A DNA stretch of 64,000 nt, taken from positions 2,480,001 through 2,544,000 of the forward strand of contig NZ_JAFBCE010000001.1 of assembly GCF_016907555.1 (NCBI RefSeq), in the 5' to 3' direction. Made by a program: the position numbers and the translations under genes. The notes under the pieces are model-generated. The model was not told the DNA's origin. It made no database searches and saw nothing but the letters and a program-made list of their open reading frames with translations. Positions within the stretch are counted from its first letter, which is position 1, and each line of letters opens with the position of its first letter. Positions 37,402 to 46,038 of the stretch are shown here, in pieces. The DNA comes from Microbacterium laevaniformans. GTDB lineage: Bacteria; Actinomycetota; Actinomycetes; Actinomycetales; Microbacteriaceae.

Positions 37402-38870
37402 GCCGCCGCCTGCGCACCCAGGGCGAAGCGCCGGGCGTGGAGCGCGTCGACGACGGCCTCGTCGTGGGTGATCGCCACGATCGCCGATCCGTCGTCGCGC
37501 AGGCGGGCGAGCAGCGCGACCAGCTCCGCCCACGTGCGCGCGTCCTGACCGAAGGTCGGCTCGTCCAGCACGAGCACACGGGGGGCGGTGGCGAGGACGG
37601 CGGCGACGGTGAGTCGGCGTTTCTCCCCTCCCGACAGCGTGTACGGGTTGGCGGCGGCGAGCGCGCTCAGCCGCAAGCGTTCCAGGAGCTCGTCGACGCG
37701 GGCGGCGCAGGCGGTCTCGTCCATCCCGAGCGCGCGCGGCCCGACCTCGAGCTCGCCGCGCACCGATCGGGCGAGCAGCTGATGCTCCGGGTCCTGGAAG
37801 ACGGTGCCGATGCGGGTGAGAAGCTCACGTGAGCGCCACGCGATCGGCGCCGACGAGGCCCCGGCGGCGAGCGGTGCGGAGGCCGACAGCTCGCCGGATG
37901 CCGGGTGCAGCAGTCCCGCGAGGGTGAGCCCGAGCGTCGACTTGCCGGCGCCGTTGGGTCCCGTGATCGCGAGCACCTCACCCGCGCGGACTTCGAGATC
38001 GATGCCGGTCGCGACCGGCACGCCGCGCACCCGCGCGACGGCCAGCTCCCGCGCGCGCAGCAGCCCCTCCCCCGCGCCGGCAGCGGGCGGGGGAGGAACG
38101 GCCGGAGGGATGCCGGGAACCCAGACGCCCGCATCGGCGAGTTCCGCACCCCGCGCGCCGAGCACGCTCTGCGGGGGGCCATCGGCGAGAAGGCCGTCAG
38201 CCCCGAGCACGATCACACGGTCCACGAGGGGCAGCCAGACATCGACGCGATGCTCCACGACCACGAGGGTCGCCCCCGTGGCGTCGAGGACGCGTCCGAC
38301 GGCGTCGCGGACGTCGGCGACGCCCACCGGGTCGAGGTTGGCGGTCGGCTCATCCAGCAGCAGCAGCCCCGGGCGCATGGCGAGCGCGCCGGCGAGGGCG
38401 AGCCGCTGCTTCTGCCCGCCCGACAGCGCGTGCGTGGGCCGGTCGATGCCGACGTCCAGCCGCACGGCATCCAGTGCGGCGTGCACCCGCGGCCAGATCT
38501 CTTCGCGCGGCACGCCCAGGTTCTCGCATCCGAAGGCGACGTCGTCGCCCACCCGCGCCAGAATCACCTGCGCGTCCGGGTCCTGCAGCACGAGGCCCGC
38601 CCGTCCGCGCGCCGCCGCGGCCGGTGCCCCGTCGATCAGCAGCGCCCCCGCCGACTCTCCTTCTTCGTCGCCGCCCAGCACCCCGGCAAGTCCCTGGAGC
38701 AGGGTCGACTTGCCCGCGCCGGAAGCGCCGAGCAGGAGCACGCGCTCACCCGGGTCGATGCGCAACGAGACGTCGCGCACCGCCCAGGCCCGCCGTGACG
38801 CATGTCGCCAGCCCCATCCGTGGGCGCTGACCGCTGCCGGCGCGACCGACCCGCCGAGGTCGACCGCCAC
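37398..38870 (-). CDS. ECF transporter fused double ATPase (YkoD-like, EcfA-EcfA')
   Basis: 490 aa with two ABC ATPase halves. The first has Walker A GASGAGKST, signature LSGGQKQRLALAGAL and LLLLDEPTANLDP; the second has GPNGAGKST, LSGGEKRRLTVAAVL and VLVLDEPTFGQD. Q-loops (LQDPDAQVI, FQDPEHQLL) are present. GTG at 38870 starts one base after the S-component stop; the longer frame would overlap it. It powers import together with the T component, with which it overlaps. Confidence 0.94.
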   Translation of the reverse strand: MAVDLGGSVAPAAVSAHGWGWRHASRRAWAVRDVSLRIDPGERVLLLGASGAGKSTLLQGLAGVLGGDEEGESAGALLIDGAPAAAARGRAGLVLQDPDAQVILARVGDDVAFGCENLGVPREEIWPRVHAALDAVRLDVGIDRPTHALSGGQKQRLALAGALAMRPGLLLLDEPTANLDPVGVADVRDAVGRVLDATGATLVVVEHRVDVWLPLVDRVIVLGADGLLADGPPQSVLGARGAELADAGVWVPGIPPAVPPPPAAGAGEGLLRARELAVARVRGVPVATGIDLEVRAGEVLAITGPNGAGKSTLGLTLAGLLHPASGELSASAPLAAGASSAPIAWRSRELLTRIGTVFQDPEHQLLARSVRGELEVGPRALGMDETACAARVDELLERLRLSALAAANPYTLSGGEKRRLTVAAVLATAPRVLVLDEPTFGQDARTWAELVALLARLRDDGSAIVAITHDEAVVDALHARRFALGAQAAA

Positions 38871-38871
38871 G

Positions 38872-39528
38872 TCAGACGAGGTCGCGGCGTTCGCGCCCCA
38901 CGGCGAAACGATCCAGCGCGCCGGTCGCGGCAAGGCCCCGGGCGAGCACCCACGACAGGGCTCCGGCGATGACGGCGCCCGAGAGGGTGGTGCAGATCAT
39001 GTAGATCACGGTGAACGCGGCGTCGGCCCCGGCATACCAGAGGATCAGGTTGTTGATGCCCCCCGCGATGGCCGCGCCGGCTCCGGCGAGGATCGCCACC
39101 GGCAGCTTCCACGCCCGGTAGAGGAACAGCAGGAAGACGAGCTCGGCTCCGAGCCCCTGGACGAGCCCGGCTTCCAGAGTGAGGAAGCCGCCCCACTGGT
39201 TGCCGACGAGGGCGGAGACGACGGCGGCGAGCGTCTCGGTGTACAGCGCCGCTCCGGGCTTGCGGATGATGAGCGCTCCGAGCACGCCGGCGAACAACCA
39301 CGGACCGTCCAGCAGGCCCTGCATGCCGGGCAGCAGCGGGTCGAGCAGGCTCTTGGGGCCGAGGTAGCCGATGTTCCAGAGCAGGAAGATCAGGCCCGAT
39401 GCGACGCCGGTGACGCTGGCGACGACGATGTCGACGACTCTCCAGCGCAGACGGTCGACACCGATGCGGGAACGGGATGCCGCGGCATCCGACGAGGTGG
39501 CGGTGGACGGGGACGCAGACGCGTGCAT
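38872..39528 (-). CDS. ECF transporter S component (YkoE family, thiamine precursor)
   Basis: 218 aa, about six membrane segments after a Ser/Ala-rich N-terminus. The segment IIRKPGAALYTETLAAVV and GLVQGLGAELVFLL match YkoE, the substrate-binding subunit of the YkoEDC hydroxymethylpyrimidine/thiamine transporter. ATG 39528 follows GGAGGAGAG, which abuts the TPP aptamer. It is the first gene of the ECF operon. Confidence 0.92.
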   Translation of the reverse strand: MHASASPSTATSSDAAASRSRIGVDRLRWRVVDIVVASVTGVASGLIFLLWNIGYLGPKSLLDPLLPGMQGLLDGPWLFAGVLGALIIRKPGAALYTETLAAVVSALVGNQWGGFLTLEAGLVQGLGAELVFLLFLYRAWKLPVAILAGAGAAIAGGINNLILWYAGADAAFTVIYMICTTLSGAVIAGALSWVLARGLAATGALDRFAVGRERRDLV

Positions 39529-39538
39529 ATTCTCTCCT

Positions 39539-39622
39539 CCCTGCGCCGGCATGATCCGGATCAGGTTCGACGGTCGAAGCGTGGATCGCTTCCTCTCAGC
39601 CCGGCTCACCGGACTCCCGTGG
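39539..39622 (-). promoter_or_regulatory. TPP (THI-box) riboswitch
   Basis: Read on the minus strand, the aptamer has the conserved blocks CACGGGAGTCC, GGGCTGAGAGG, GAACCTGATCCGG and ATGCCGGCGCAGGG in the right order. The 3' end of the P1 stem runs straight into the Shine-Dalgarno GGAGGAGAG, and only about ten bases separate the aptamer from the ATG. There is no room for a terminator, so TPP probably blocks translation initiation. Confidence 0.95.
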
Positions 39623-39633
39623 TTGTGCGCTCG

Positions 39634-39639
39634 AGTATA
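39634..39639 (-). promoter_or_regulatory. -10 box TATACT of the ECF/riboswitch transcript
   Basis: TATACT on the minus strand lies 12 nt before the aptamer. The divergent carboxypeptidase -10 box (39652-39657) is 12 bp away, so the two promoters overlap. Confidence 0.6.
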
Positions 39640-39651
39640 GCGGCGAACGGG

Positions 39652-39657
39652 TACGTT
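39652..39657 (+). promoter_or_regulatory. -10 box TACGTT of a leaderless promoter (carboxypeptidase)
   Basis: TACGTT ends 6 nt before the GTG at 39664. Confidence 0.5.
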
Positions 39658-39663
39658 GGGCGG

Positions 39664-41073
39664 GTGACCTCGGACGACGCGCCCCCGCCGTCGCGCCGCG
39701 CGCTGCGGGAGAGCACCGCCCCGACCGAGACCATCGTCGTCCGCAATCGCGCGGGCCGCCGCGCGCTCGCCTGGGTCGACGAGGAGACCGTCACCGGCGC
39801 GGTGGACACGTCGGCGGCCTCCACCGCCGCGCCCGACCTGCTGCAGAGGCGTCCGCGGCGTTCGCCCTTGCGCGCCGGCGTGGTCGTGCCGCTGCTCACC
39901 GCTGTCGGGGTCTGCGGCGCCTACGCGGCTGCGACGCTCCTGTGGCCGCTGTGGGCCGTCGCGCCGACCGTGCGCGAGATCACGCCCGACGGGCCCGTCG
40001 CGACGGCGTCGGCGGTGACCTGGCCCGCCGCGGGGGCCGGTGCGGCGGGCGTGGCGGGCATCGATGCCGTCGCGGCATCCTCGCCGGCTCCCGTCTCGAT
40101 GGCGAGCACCTCGAAAGTGGTCACGGTACTCATGATCCTCGACGAGATGCCGCTCGCGGTCGGGCAGAGCGGCCCGGAGTTCACCTTCACCTCACGCGAC
40201 CGCGACACCTACTGGGATTACCTGTCCGAAGACGAGTCGGCCCTCGACGTCCCGGTCGGCGGTTCGCTCACCGAGTACCAGATGCTGCAGGGCATCCTCA
40301 TGGGCTCGGCCGGCAACTACACGAACCGGCTCGCGAGCTCGCTCTGGCCGACCGACGAGGTCTTCGCCCGGGCCGCGCGAGCATGGCTGGACCGGCACGG
40401 CCTCGGGGCCATCACGCTGTCGGAGCCGACGGGAATCGACCCCGCCAACACCGCCGAGCCGGCCGCCCTGGTCACCCTGGCGCAGCTCGCCCTCGCCCAC
40501 CCGGTGGTCGCGGAGATCGCCCGCACCCGCACGGTCGAGCTGCCCGGCGCGGGCGAGGTCACCAACACGAACGATCTGCTGAGCGATCCCGGCGTGGTGG
40601 GACTGAAGACAGGCAGCCTGGCGGCGTTCTACAACCTGCTCGCCGCGAAGGACATCACCGTCGGCACCACGACGGTGCGGGTCTACGCCACGGCGCTCGG
40701 TCAGCCCACCGGCGAGGCGCGGGACCAGGAGACGGCGCGCCTGCTGACGGAGGTCGCGGCGGAGGTCTCGACGCCCAAGACCATGCCGGCCGGCACCCTC
40801 GCCGGCGTCGTCAGCACGGCATGGGGCGCGACGGCGAACATCGTGACGGATGCCGACGCGGCCGTGATCCTCTGGAACGGTGCCGCCGCGACGGCGACGA
40901 CCACCCTCGACCTCGGGAGCGCCCGAACGGCGAACGCCCCCGTCGGCCAGGTCCTCGTGCGCGGACCTCTGGATGCGGTCACCGTGGGCGTCCATCTGAC
41001 CGCGGACATCCCCGACCCCGACGCGTGGTGGCGGCTCACCCATCCCCTGCAGCTGTGGGGTCTCGCCGGCTGA
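39664..41073 (+). CDS. D-alanyl-D-alanine carboxypeptidase-like protein (PBP, peptidase S11)
   Basis: 469 aa. A cytosolic Pro/Arg/Ser-rich N-terminus of about 70 residues precedes one membrane segment (VVVPLLTAVGVCGAYAAATL), so the enzyme domain is anchored outside. Active-site motifs are S148-T-S-K151 (SxxK), SAGNY (SxN) and GLKTGS (KTG). It would trim the terminal D-Ala of peptidoglycan stem peptides. GTG at 39664 is set by the leaderless -10 box. It converges with the SLC13 gene with only 5 bp between stops. Confidence 0.9.
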   Translation: MTSDDAPPPSRRALRESTAPTETIVVRNRAGRRALAWVDEETVTGAVDTSAASTAAPDLLQRRPRRSPLRAGVVVPLLTAVGVCGAYAAATLLWPLWAVAPTVREITPDGPVATASAVTWPAAGAGAAGVAGIDAVAASSPAPVSMASTSKVVTVLMILDEMPLAVGQSGPEFTFTSRDRDTYWDYLSEDESALDVPVGGSLTEYQMLQGILMGSAGNYTNRLASSLWPTDEVFARAARAWLDRHGLGAITLSEPTGIDPANTAEPAALVTLAQLALAHPVVAEIARTRTVELPGAGEVTNTNDLLSDPGVVGLKTGSLAAFYNLLAAKDITVGTTTVRVYATALGQPTGEARDQETARLLTEVAAEVSTPKTMPAGTLAGVVSTAWGATANIVTDADAAVILWNGAAATATTTLDLGSARTANAPVGQVLVRGPLDAVTVGVHLTADIPDPDAWWRLTHPLQLWGLAG

Positions 41074-41078
41074 GCCCC

Positions 41079-42492
41079 TCAGAACGGCCAGATCAGCGGG
41101 ACGTAGAGCACGGCGACGGCGAGATACACGACCATCAGGGGCAGCCCCAGCTTGCCGTAGTCGCCGAACCGATAGCCGCCGGGCTGCATCACCATGAGAT
41201 TGACGGGCGTCGCGACGGGGGTGAGGAAGGCCGCCGCACCGGCGACCGTCAGCGCCATCATGAACGGCTGCACGCTGACGCCGAGCGTCTGCGAGATCGC
41301 GACGGCGATCGGGATCACCACCAGGACCGTGGCGACGTTCGAGATGAACTGTCCGAGCACCATGGTCAGCAGGCACAGCACGAGCAGCGCCACCTGCGGT
41401 GAGCCGGAACCGATGACGCGCAGCACGGCGGCGGCGAAGACGTCGGCGGCGCCCGTGGACACGAAGGCGGAGGACAGGGGGATCATGCCGGCGATGAGGA
41501 TGACCGTCGTCCACGAGATGGACCGATAGGTCTGCGGGACGGTCAGCACACCGGTGAGCACGAGAGCGCCGGCGGCCAGCAGTCCCGCCACCGGGGCCGG
41601 GACCAGACCGGTCGCCAGGAGCACGACCATGACCGCGAGGATGCCGATCGCGCGCTTGGCCCCGCGCCCCCAGGGCACCGCGCGCTGCAGCGTCTGCGGC
41701 GGCGTGACCGCGATGACGTCCGGCGACTGCGCGTAGCGCGTCAGTGCCGCCCACGGTCCCTGGACGAGCACCGCGTCGCCCGCCTGCAGCACGAGAGCGC
41801 CGGCGACGCCGGTCCCCCGCGACGCGTTCGGTCCGTCGTCGTCTCCGCGGCGCACCGCCAGGATCACCAGGTTCTCGTCGCGTGTCGTCATTCCCACCGA
41901 CACGGTGCGGCCGATGAGCCGCGAGCGCGGCGCGACGAGCACCTCGGCGACACCCTCCCGCACGCTGAACAGGCGCGCGGTGTCGAGGTCGACGTCGTAG
42001 CTGTCGCGGAGGGTCTGGGCGTGCTCACGCGGATCGGGGGCGAGATCGCTCAGACGGTCGGCGGAACGAGACGGCAGCAGCCGTCCTCCGCCGAGCGCGA
42101 CGATGACGACGGTGCACACCACGAGAGGGATGCCGGCGAGCGCGAACTCGAAGAAGCCGAACTCCCGGCCTCCGGCGGCGACCGCAGCCTCGCTGACGAC
42201 GATGTTCACGGGCGTGCCGGTGAGGGTGAGCAGCGAGCCCGCAGTGGCGGCGAATGCGAGCCAGGCCGTGACACCCGTCGCATCCAGCGCCTCGCTCACG
42301 ACGAACAGCGACGCGATGAACAGCACCGTGGGGTCGCCGAAGCCCGCGAACGCCTCCGGGAGGGTGAGCACCCCGGTGGCCCAGAGCGCGAGCGCGACAC
42401 CTACGGCGACGAGCGCCAACGGGACCTTTGCCGCTGACGAACGCGATGACCGCGAGCCCGAGGATCACGAAGGTCCAGCCGGCGGGGGCCAT
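41079..42492 (-). pseudogene. SLC13-family (Na+/dicarboxylate-sulfate type) transporter, frameshifted with internal deletion
   Basis: The intended start is ATG 42492 (MAPAGWTFVILGLAVIAFVSGK), backed by a leaderless -10 box TAGGGT. After about 22 codons the frame is lost at an AAA run (42427-42429); removing one A continues smoothly to VPLALVAVGVALALWATGV. In addition, GVTAWL joins directly to AFAATAGSLLTLTGTPVN, skipping about 55-60 residues usually found between these blocks. The rest, including TrkA-C-like domains (VREGVAEVLVAPRSRLIG) and a second membrane half, is intact. Initiation at TTG 42419 could yield a 446-aa product lacking the first helix. Confidence 0.75.
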
Positions 42493-42498
42493 GTCCTC

Positions 42499-42504
42499 AC
42501 CCTA
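42499..42504 (-). promoter_or_regulatory. -10 box TAGGGT of a leaderless promoter (SLC13 gene)
   Basis: TAGGGT on the minus strand is 6 nt before the ATG at 42492, marking the original start of the now frameshifted gene. Confidence 0.5.
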
Positions 42505-42531
42505 GACGGCGCCCGCGCGCCGCTCAGCGGA

Positions 42532-43482
42532 TCACACGAAGCGCACGGTCTGCTGCAGGCGCGTCCGCACGTCGAACAGCTCGTTGCCGCCGATGTCGCG
42601 AGCGCCGCTCAGGCCCCGTCGGAGGATCGTCGCGAGAGCCGAGCGCACGACGACCGCCACCGGCAGAGAGCGCACGCGGCCGATTTCCTCGATGGTGCTC
42701 ACGAGGTCGTCGTCGGGGAGCACGACGATCGCACCGCTGAAGCGGACGCGGGCGGCGCGTGCCAGCACCCGGGCGCCCGCGACCAGGTCGGCGATCGGCG
42801 AGCCGTCCACGCCCTCGCCGATGAGCTCGCCGCGCCGCAGGCGCACCGGCCCTCCGAGATCCTCGCTGAGCACGGCGTAGAGGCCGCTCGGCCCGAGCAC
42901 GATGTGGTCCACCTTGAGCGACGGATCACGCGGGTCGACGGCGACATCGTGCCAGACCGTGTAGCCCATCCCCAGCTCGCCGATCACGCGGGCGCTCGCC
43001 TCCTCGGCGAGGGCATCCGCCAGCATGCGCTTCAGCTCTCGCGGAGCCGCCCGCACGAGCGCCGGATCGTACGGATCGGAGATCTCCGTGCCCCGGCCCG
43101 CCCACTCGCGGATGAGATCGAGGTAGCGTTCGCGTCGCCACCCGCCGGGCTGACCGAACGATCTCGCGCGGGGACGCGTGTCGGCGCTGCGCGCCGGCGG
43201 GCGCCAGCTTCCCGCACCGTCGCCGCGACCGTCACCCGCCGGAGCGTACGACGGCGCGTCCGTGCCGAACCCGTGCCCGCGATCGTAGGACGCGCGGGCA
43301 TCGGCCGTGCCGACGAGCTCCCAGGCGCGCTGGACCTGGACGAAGCGGGCGGCGTCGCCCCCGGTGTCGGGATGCGTCTGACGCAGCCGCAGTCGATACG
43401 CCTTGCGGAGGTCCTCCTCCGCGGCATCCGGGGCGACGCCGAGCACCTCGTAGGCGGACGCGGAGAGCGGACTGTCGAACAC
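42532..43482 (-). CDS. J-domain protein with C-terminal NERD-like domain
   Basis: 316 aa. Residues 5-65 form a J domain (SAYEVLGVAPDAAEEDLRKA, HPD in RQTHPDTGGD), the DnaK-stimulating module of DnaJ, but there is no zinc finger or C-terminal DnaJ domain. A Gly/Ser/Arg linker leads to a NERD-like region (EEASARVIGELG, VDHIVLGPSGLYAVLSEDLG), related to nuclease folds. This pairing suggests a specialised DnaK co-chaperone; a nuclease role is not shown. GTG start at 43482. Last gene of a four-gene operon. Confidence 0.82.
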   Translation of the reverse strand: MFDSPLSASAYEVLGVAPDAAEEDLRKAYRLRLRQTHPDTGGDAARFVQVQRAWELVGTADARASYDRGHGFGTDAPSYAPAGDGRGDGAGSWRPPARSADTRPRARSFGQPGGWRRERYLDLIREWAGRGTEISDPYDPALVRAAPRELKRMLADALAEEASARVIGELGMGYTVWHDVAVDPRDPSLKVDHIVLGPSGLYAVLSEDLGGPVRLRRGELIGEGVDGSPIADLVAGARVLARAARVRFSGAIVVLPDDDLVSTIEEIGRVRSLPVAVVVRSALATILRRGLSGARDIGGNELFDVRTRLQQTVRFV

Positions 43483-43490
43483 GGGACCTC

Positions 43491-44018
43491 TCAGCGCTTC
43501 TCGTTGCGGCGGGCGTAGGCGGCGGCGCTGCGGCTGGACAGGGCGAGCAGCACGAGGATGTCGAGCGCCAGCGTGGGCAGCGTGGTGAACAGGGTGATCT
43601 CCTGATCCCGCGCCCACCAGCTCGCGAAAGTGGTGGCGATCGACAGGGTCGCGACGCTCATCACGACGACGCGCGCGAGATTGCTGCCGAGGAAGAGCAG
43701 GATCGCGCACACGAGCTGGATCGCGACCCCGACGCCGACGACGGCCAGCAGAACGGCGAGGGAGGCGTCCGCCAGATCCGGCGTGACGTCGACGCCGTCG
43801 AGGTCCAGGACGAGCTGGCTGGCGTAGCTGTGCCAGTTCAGCCCCAGCTCGACCATCGAGGCGATCCCGACGACGGCGCTCAGCAGCACCAGCGCCGCAC
43901 CCGCCACCGTCGTCGACGGACGCGGCATCTTCGGGTCGCGGGCGACCGGCTGCAGCAGTCGGGTCACCGGCTCGTAGGACGGTCGGCGCTCCGGCCGCAT
44001 CGGACGGTGCTCGTTCAT
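43491..44018 (-). CDS. Membrane protein of unknown function
   Basis: 175 aa with a basic cytosolic N-terminus and four predicted membrane segments (near residues 38-58, 85-112, 116-135, 145-162). I do not recognise a family. Its ATG overlaps the LssY_C gene stop by 4 bp and the J-domain gene follows 8 bp after its stop, so all are translated from one message. Confidence 0.75.
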   Translation of the reverse strand: MNEHRPMRPERRPSYEPVTRLLQPVARDPKMPRPSTTVAGAALVLLSAVVGIASMVELGLNWHSYASQLVLDLDGVDVTPDLADASLAVLLAVVGVGVAIQLVCAILLFLGSNLARVVVMSVATLSIATTFASWWARDQEITLFTTLPTLALDILVLLALSSRSAAAYARRNEKR

Positions 44019-44851
44019 GCGCCCGCCTCCTCCGCGACGGCCACCGCACGCACGTCGACCACGGGCAGGTCACCGTCGGTGCGGATGCTGTCGCCGCCGC
44101 CGTTGCGGGCGTGGTAGCCCGTGGAGAAGTCCGCGATCACGTCCACCCGCACGGCCGGCTCGCCGGTTCGGAGAGTGGAGACGATGTGATCGCGCTCGAC
44201 GTCGGTGTCGGCGTCGATGCGGTGGGTGACCTGCAGGGTGAACAGCGACAGGCCCACCGAGGTGTCGAACGTGCCCGCAGCCAACCAGTCGACGCGCCGG
44301 CCTCCGGGCAGCAGCCAGCCGTCCGGGCACTTCCAGAAGCGCACGTGGTGGCGCTGAGCCGGATTGCCGTCGACCTCCTGCTGGTAGGCGAAGTCCTGTT
44401 GGCGACCGAAGAGGAACAGGGGGCTCACCGGAGCCTCGTGGTAGCTGCGGCGGCGCAGGGTCGAGGTCACGATGCGCCTCGACGACGCGAAGGTGACGGG
44501 ATCTGCCTTCGTCCACCCCGATGCCCGCATCGCTCGCTCGATCTGCGCGCCCTCTCCCAGAAAGGCGAGGTTGACCGGATCGCCGAGAAGGCCGTCACTC
44601 GTGCGCGCACGTCCGATGAAGTAGTCGGGCACGTAGATCGTCGTGAGGATCCGATGCAGTCGGGGCAGGACGAGGTAGGCCAGCAGCAACCAGAACAGCA
44701 GGAAGCCGAGGATGCCCCACCACCCGACCGTCAAGCTCTCGGTGAAGCCCAGATAGGCGAGCCAGATGGCCGCCAGCCCCGCGAAGACGAAGAAGAACTG
44801 GTCGATCGCGACGCCGATCGACCACCTGCGGTGCGCGCGCGTGCGCGTCAT
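44015..44851 (-). CDS. LssY C-terminal domain membrane protein
   Basis: 278 aa. Two membrane segments at the N-terminus (FFFVFAGLAAIWLAYLGF; GILGFLLFWLLLAYLVLP) precede a soluble domain matching LssY_C (DPVNLAFLGEGAQIERAM, HHVRFWK, DGWLLPGGRRVDW). LssY_C proteins are uncharacterised envelope proteins. ATG at 44851 overlaps the HIBCH stop; the longer frame upstream overlaps that gene and is not supported. Confidence 0.82.
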   Translation of the reverse strand: MTRTRAHRRWSIGVAIDQFFFVFAGLAAIWLAYLGFTESLTVGWWGILGFLLFWLLLAYLVLPRLHRILTTIYVPDYFIGRARTSDGLLGDPVNLAFLGEGAQIERAMRASGWTKADPVTFASSRRIVTSTLRRRSYHEAPVSPLFLFGRQQDFAYQQEVDGNPAQRHHVRFWKCPDGWLLPGGRRVDWLAAGTFDTSVGLSLFTLQVTHRIDADTDVERDHIVSTLRTGEPAVRVDVIADFSTGYHARNGGGDSIRTDGDLPVVDVRAVAVAEEAGA

Positions 44852-45915
44852 CGCGGCGCCCACAGCGCCAATGGCGGCTCGAACGCCAGCGCCCGCTCTG
44901 CCAGCCCGTCCTCGAGGTCGTCGAACGCGGCCGGATGCCAGTGCGGGTCGCGGTCCTTGTCGACCAGCTGCGCGCGAATGCCCTCGGGCAGGTCGGGCTG
45001 GGTCTGGGCGAACCACAGCACGAGCCCGTACTCCTGCGCGAGCGCGGCGCGGAGATCCGGCAACCGCCGGGCAGTGCGCACGGCGGCCAGCGTCACGGTC
45101 AGCGCGGTCGGCGCGAGCGCCGCGAGCGTCTCGGCGGTGGCGACGGCATCCGGCTCGGGCCGCTCACGCAGCCGCGCGATGATCTCGGCGACGGTGTCGG
45201 CGGCGAAGGCATCGTCGATCCACGAACGGGCCGCGACGAGCCGCGACGGCCCCGGCGTCTCGTCGAACAGCAGCACGATCTCGGCCGGGGTCGCCGGATC
45301 GGCACGATCGGCGAGCGCGCCGCGGAGGTCTCCGATCCGCTCGCTCGGCACCAGCGCATCGGCGAAGCCGGCGGCGAGGGCGTCCGCGGCATCCATCGAC
45401 TCACCGGTGAGCGCGAGATACTCGCCGAGCCGCCCTGGCGCGTGCGCCAGCAGCCACGAGCCACCCACATCCGGCGTGAAACCGATCCGTGTCTCGGGCA
45501 TGGCCAGCCGCGAGCGCTCGGTGACGACGCGGACCGCCGCATGGCCTGCCAGTCCGATGCCGCCGCCCATCGTCACGCCGTCGGCGACGACGACGACCGG
45601 CTTCGGATACGTGGCGATACGCAGATTCAGGGCGTACTCGGCGCGGAAGAAGTGCGCCGTCTCCTCGACGCGTCCCGCGAGGATCCACTCTCGAAGGCCC
45701 CGCACGTCTCCTCCGGCGCACAGGCCCCGCTCGCCCGCACCGTCCAGCAGCACCACCTCGATGTCGGCGTCGTGCTCCCAGCGATCCAGGGCATCGGAGA
45801 TGATCTCGATCATGCCCAGGTCGAGTGCGTTGATGGCCCGTGGACGGTTGAGGGTCAGGTGACCCACTCCCCGGACGGTGCGGACCAGCACGGTGGGTTC
45901 GGCGGCATCGCTCAC
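44848..45915 (-). CDS. 3-hydroxyisobutyryl-CoA hydrolase (HIBCH-type crotonase)
   Basis: 355 aa. The crotonase fold has RGLCAGGDVRGL and DGVTMGGGIGLAGHAAVRVV as oxyanion-hole segments, MPETRIGFTPDVGGSWLL with the catalytic Glu/Asp, and a C-terminal extension with DKDRDPHWHPA, all typical of HIBCH. It hydrolyses 3-hydroxyisobutyryl-CoA in valine breakdown. GTG start with leaderless -10 box TAACGT. It heads an operon whose other members are membrane and chaperone-like proteins, so the pathway link is weak. Confidence 0.9.
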   Translation of the reverse strand: MSDAAEPTVLVRTVRGVGHLTLNRPRAINALDLGMIEIISDALDRWEHDADIEVVLLDGAGERGLCAGGDVRGLREWILAGRVEETAHFFRAEYALNLRIATYPKPVVVVADGVTMGGGIGLAGHAAVRVVTERSRLAMPETRIGFTPDVGGSWLLAHAPGRLGEYLALTGESMDAADALAAGFADALVPSERIGDLRGALADRADPATPAEIVLLFDETPGPSRLVAARSWIDDAFAADTVAEIIARLRERPEPDAVATAETLAALAPTALTVTLAAVRTARRLPDLRAALAQEYGLVLWFAQTQPDLPEGIRAQLVDKDRDPHWHPAAFDDLEDGLAERALAFEPPLALWAPR

Positions 45916-45922
45916 GCTCGCA

Positions 45923-45928
45923 ACGTTA
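45923..45928 (-). promoter_or_regulatory. -10 box TAACGT of a leaderless promoter (HIBCH gene)
   Basis: TAACGT on the minus strand ends 7 nt before the GTG at 45915. Confidence 0.5.
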
Positions 45929-46038
45929 CCCGCGCCGTCGGTCTCGGCGCCTCCCGCGCGGGCACCCGGCCGGCGCGGGCCGATCGGGCAGGATGGAGGC
46001 AACGGCCGACGATGGTCGGCGATGACGAGAGGATGACG

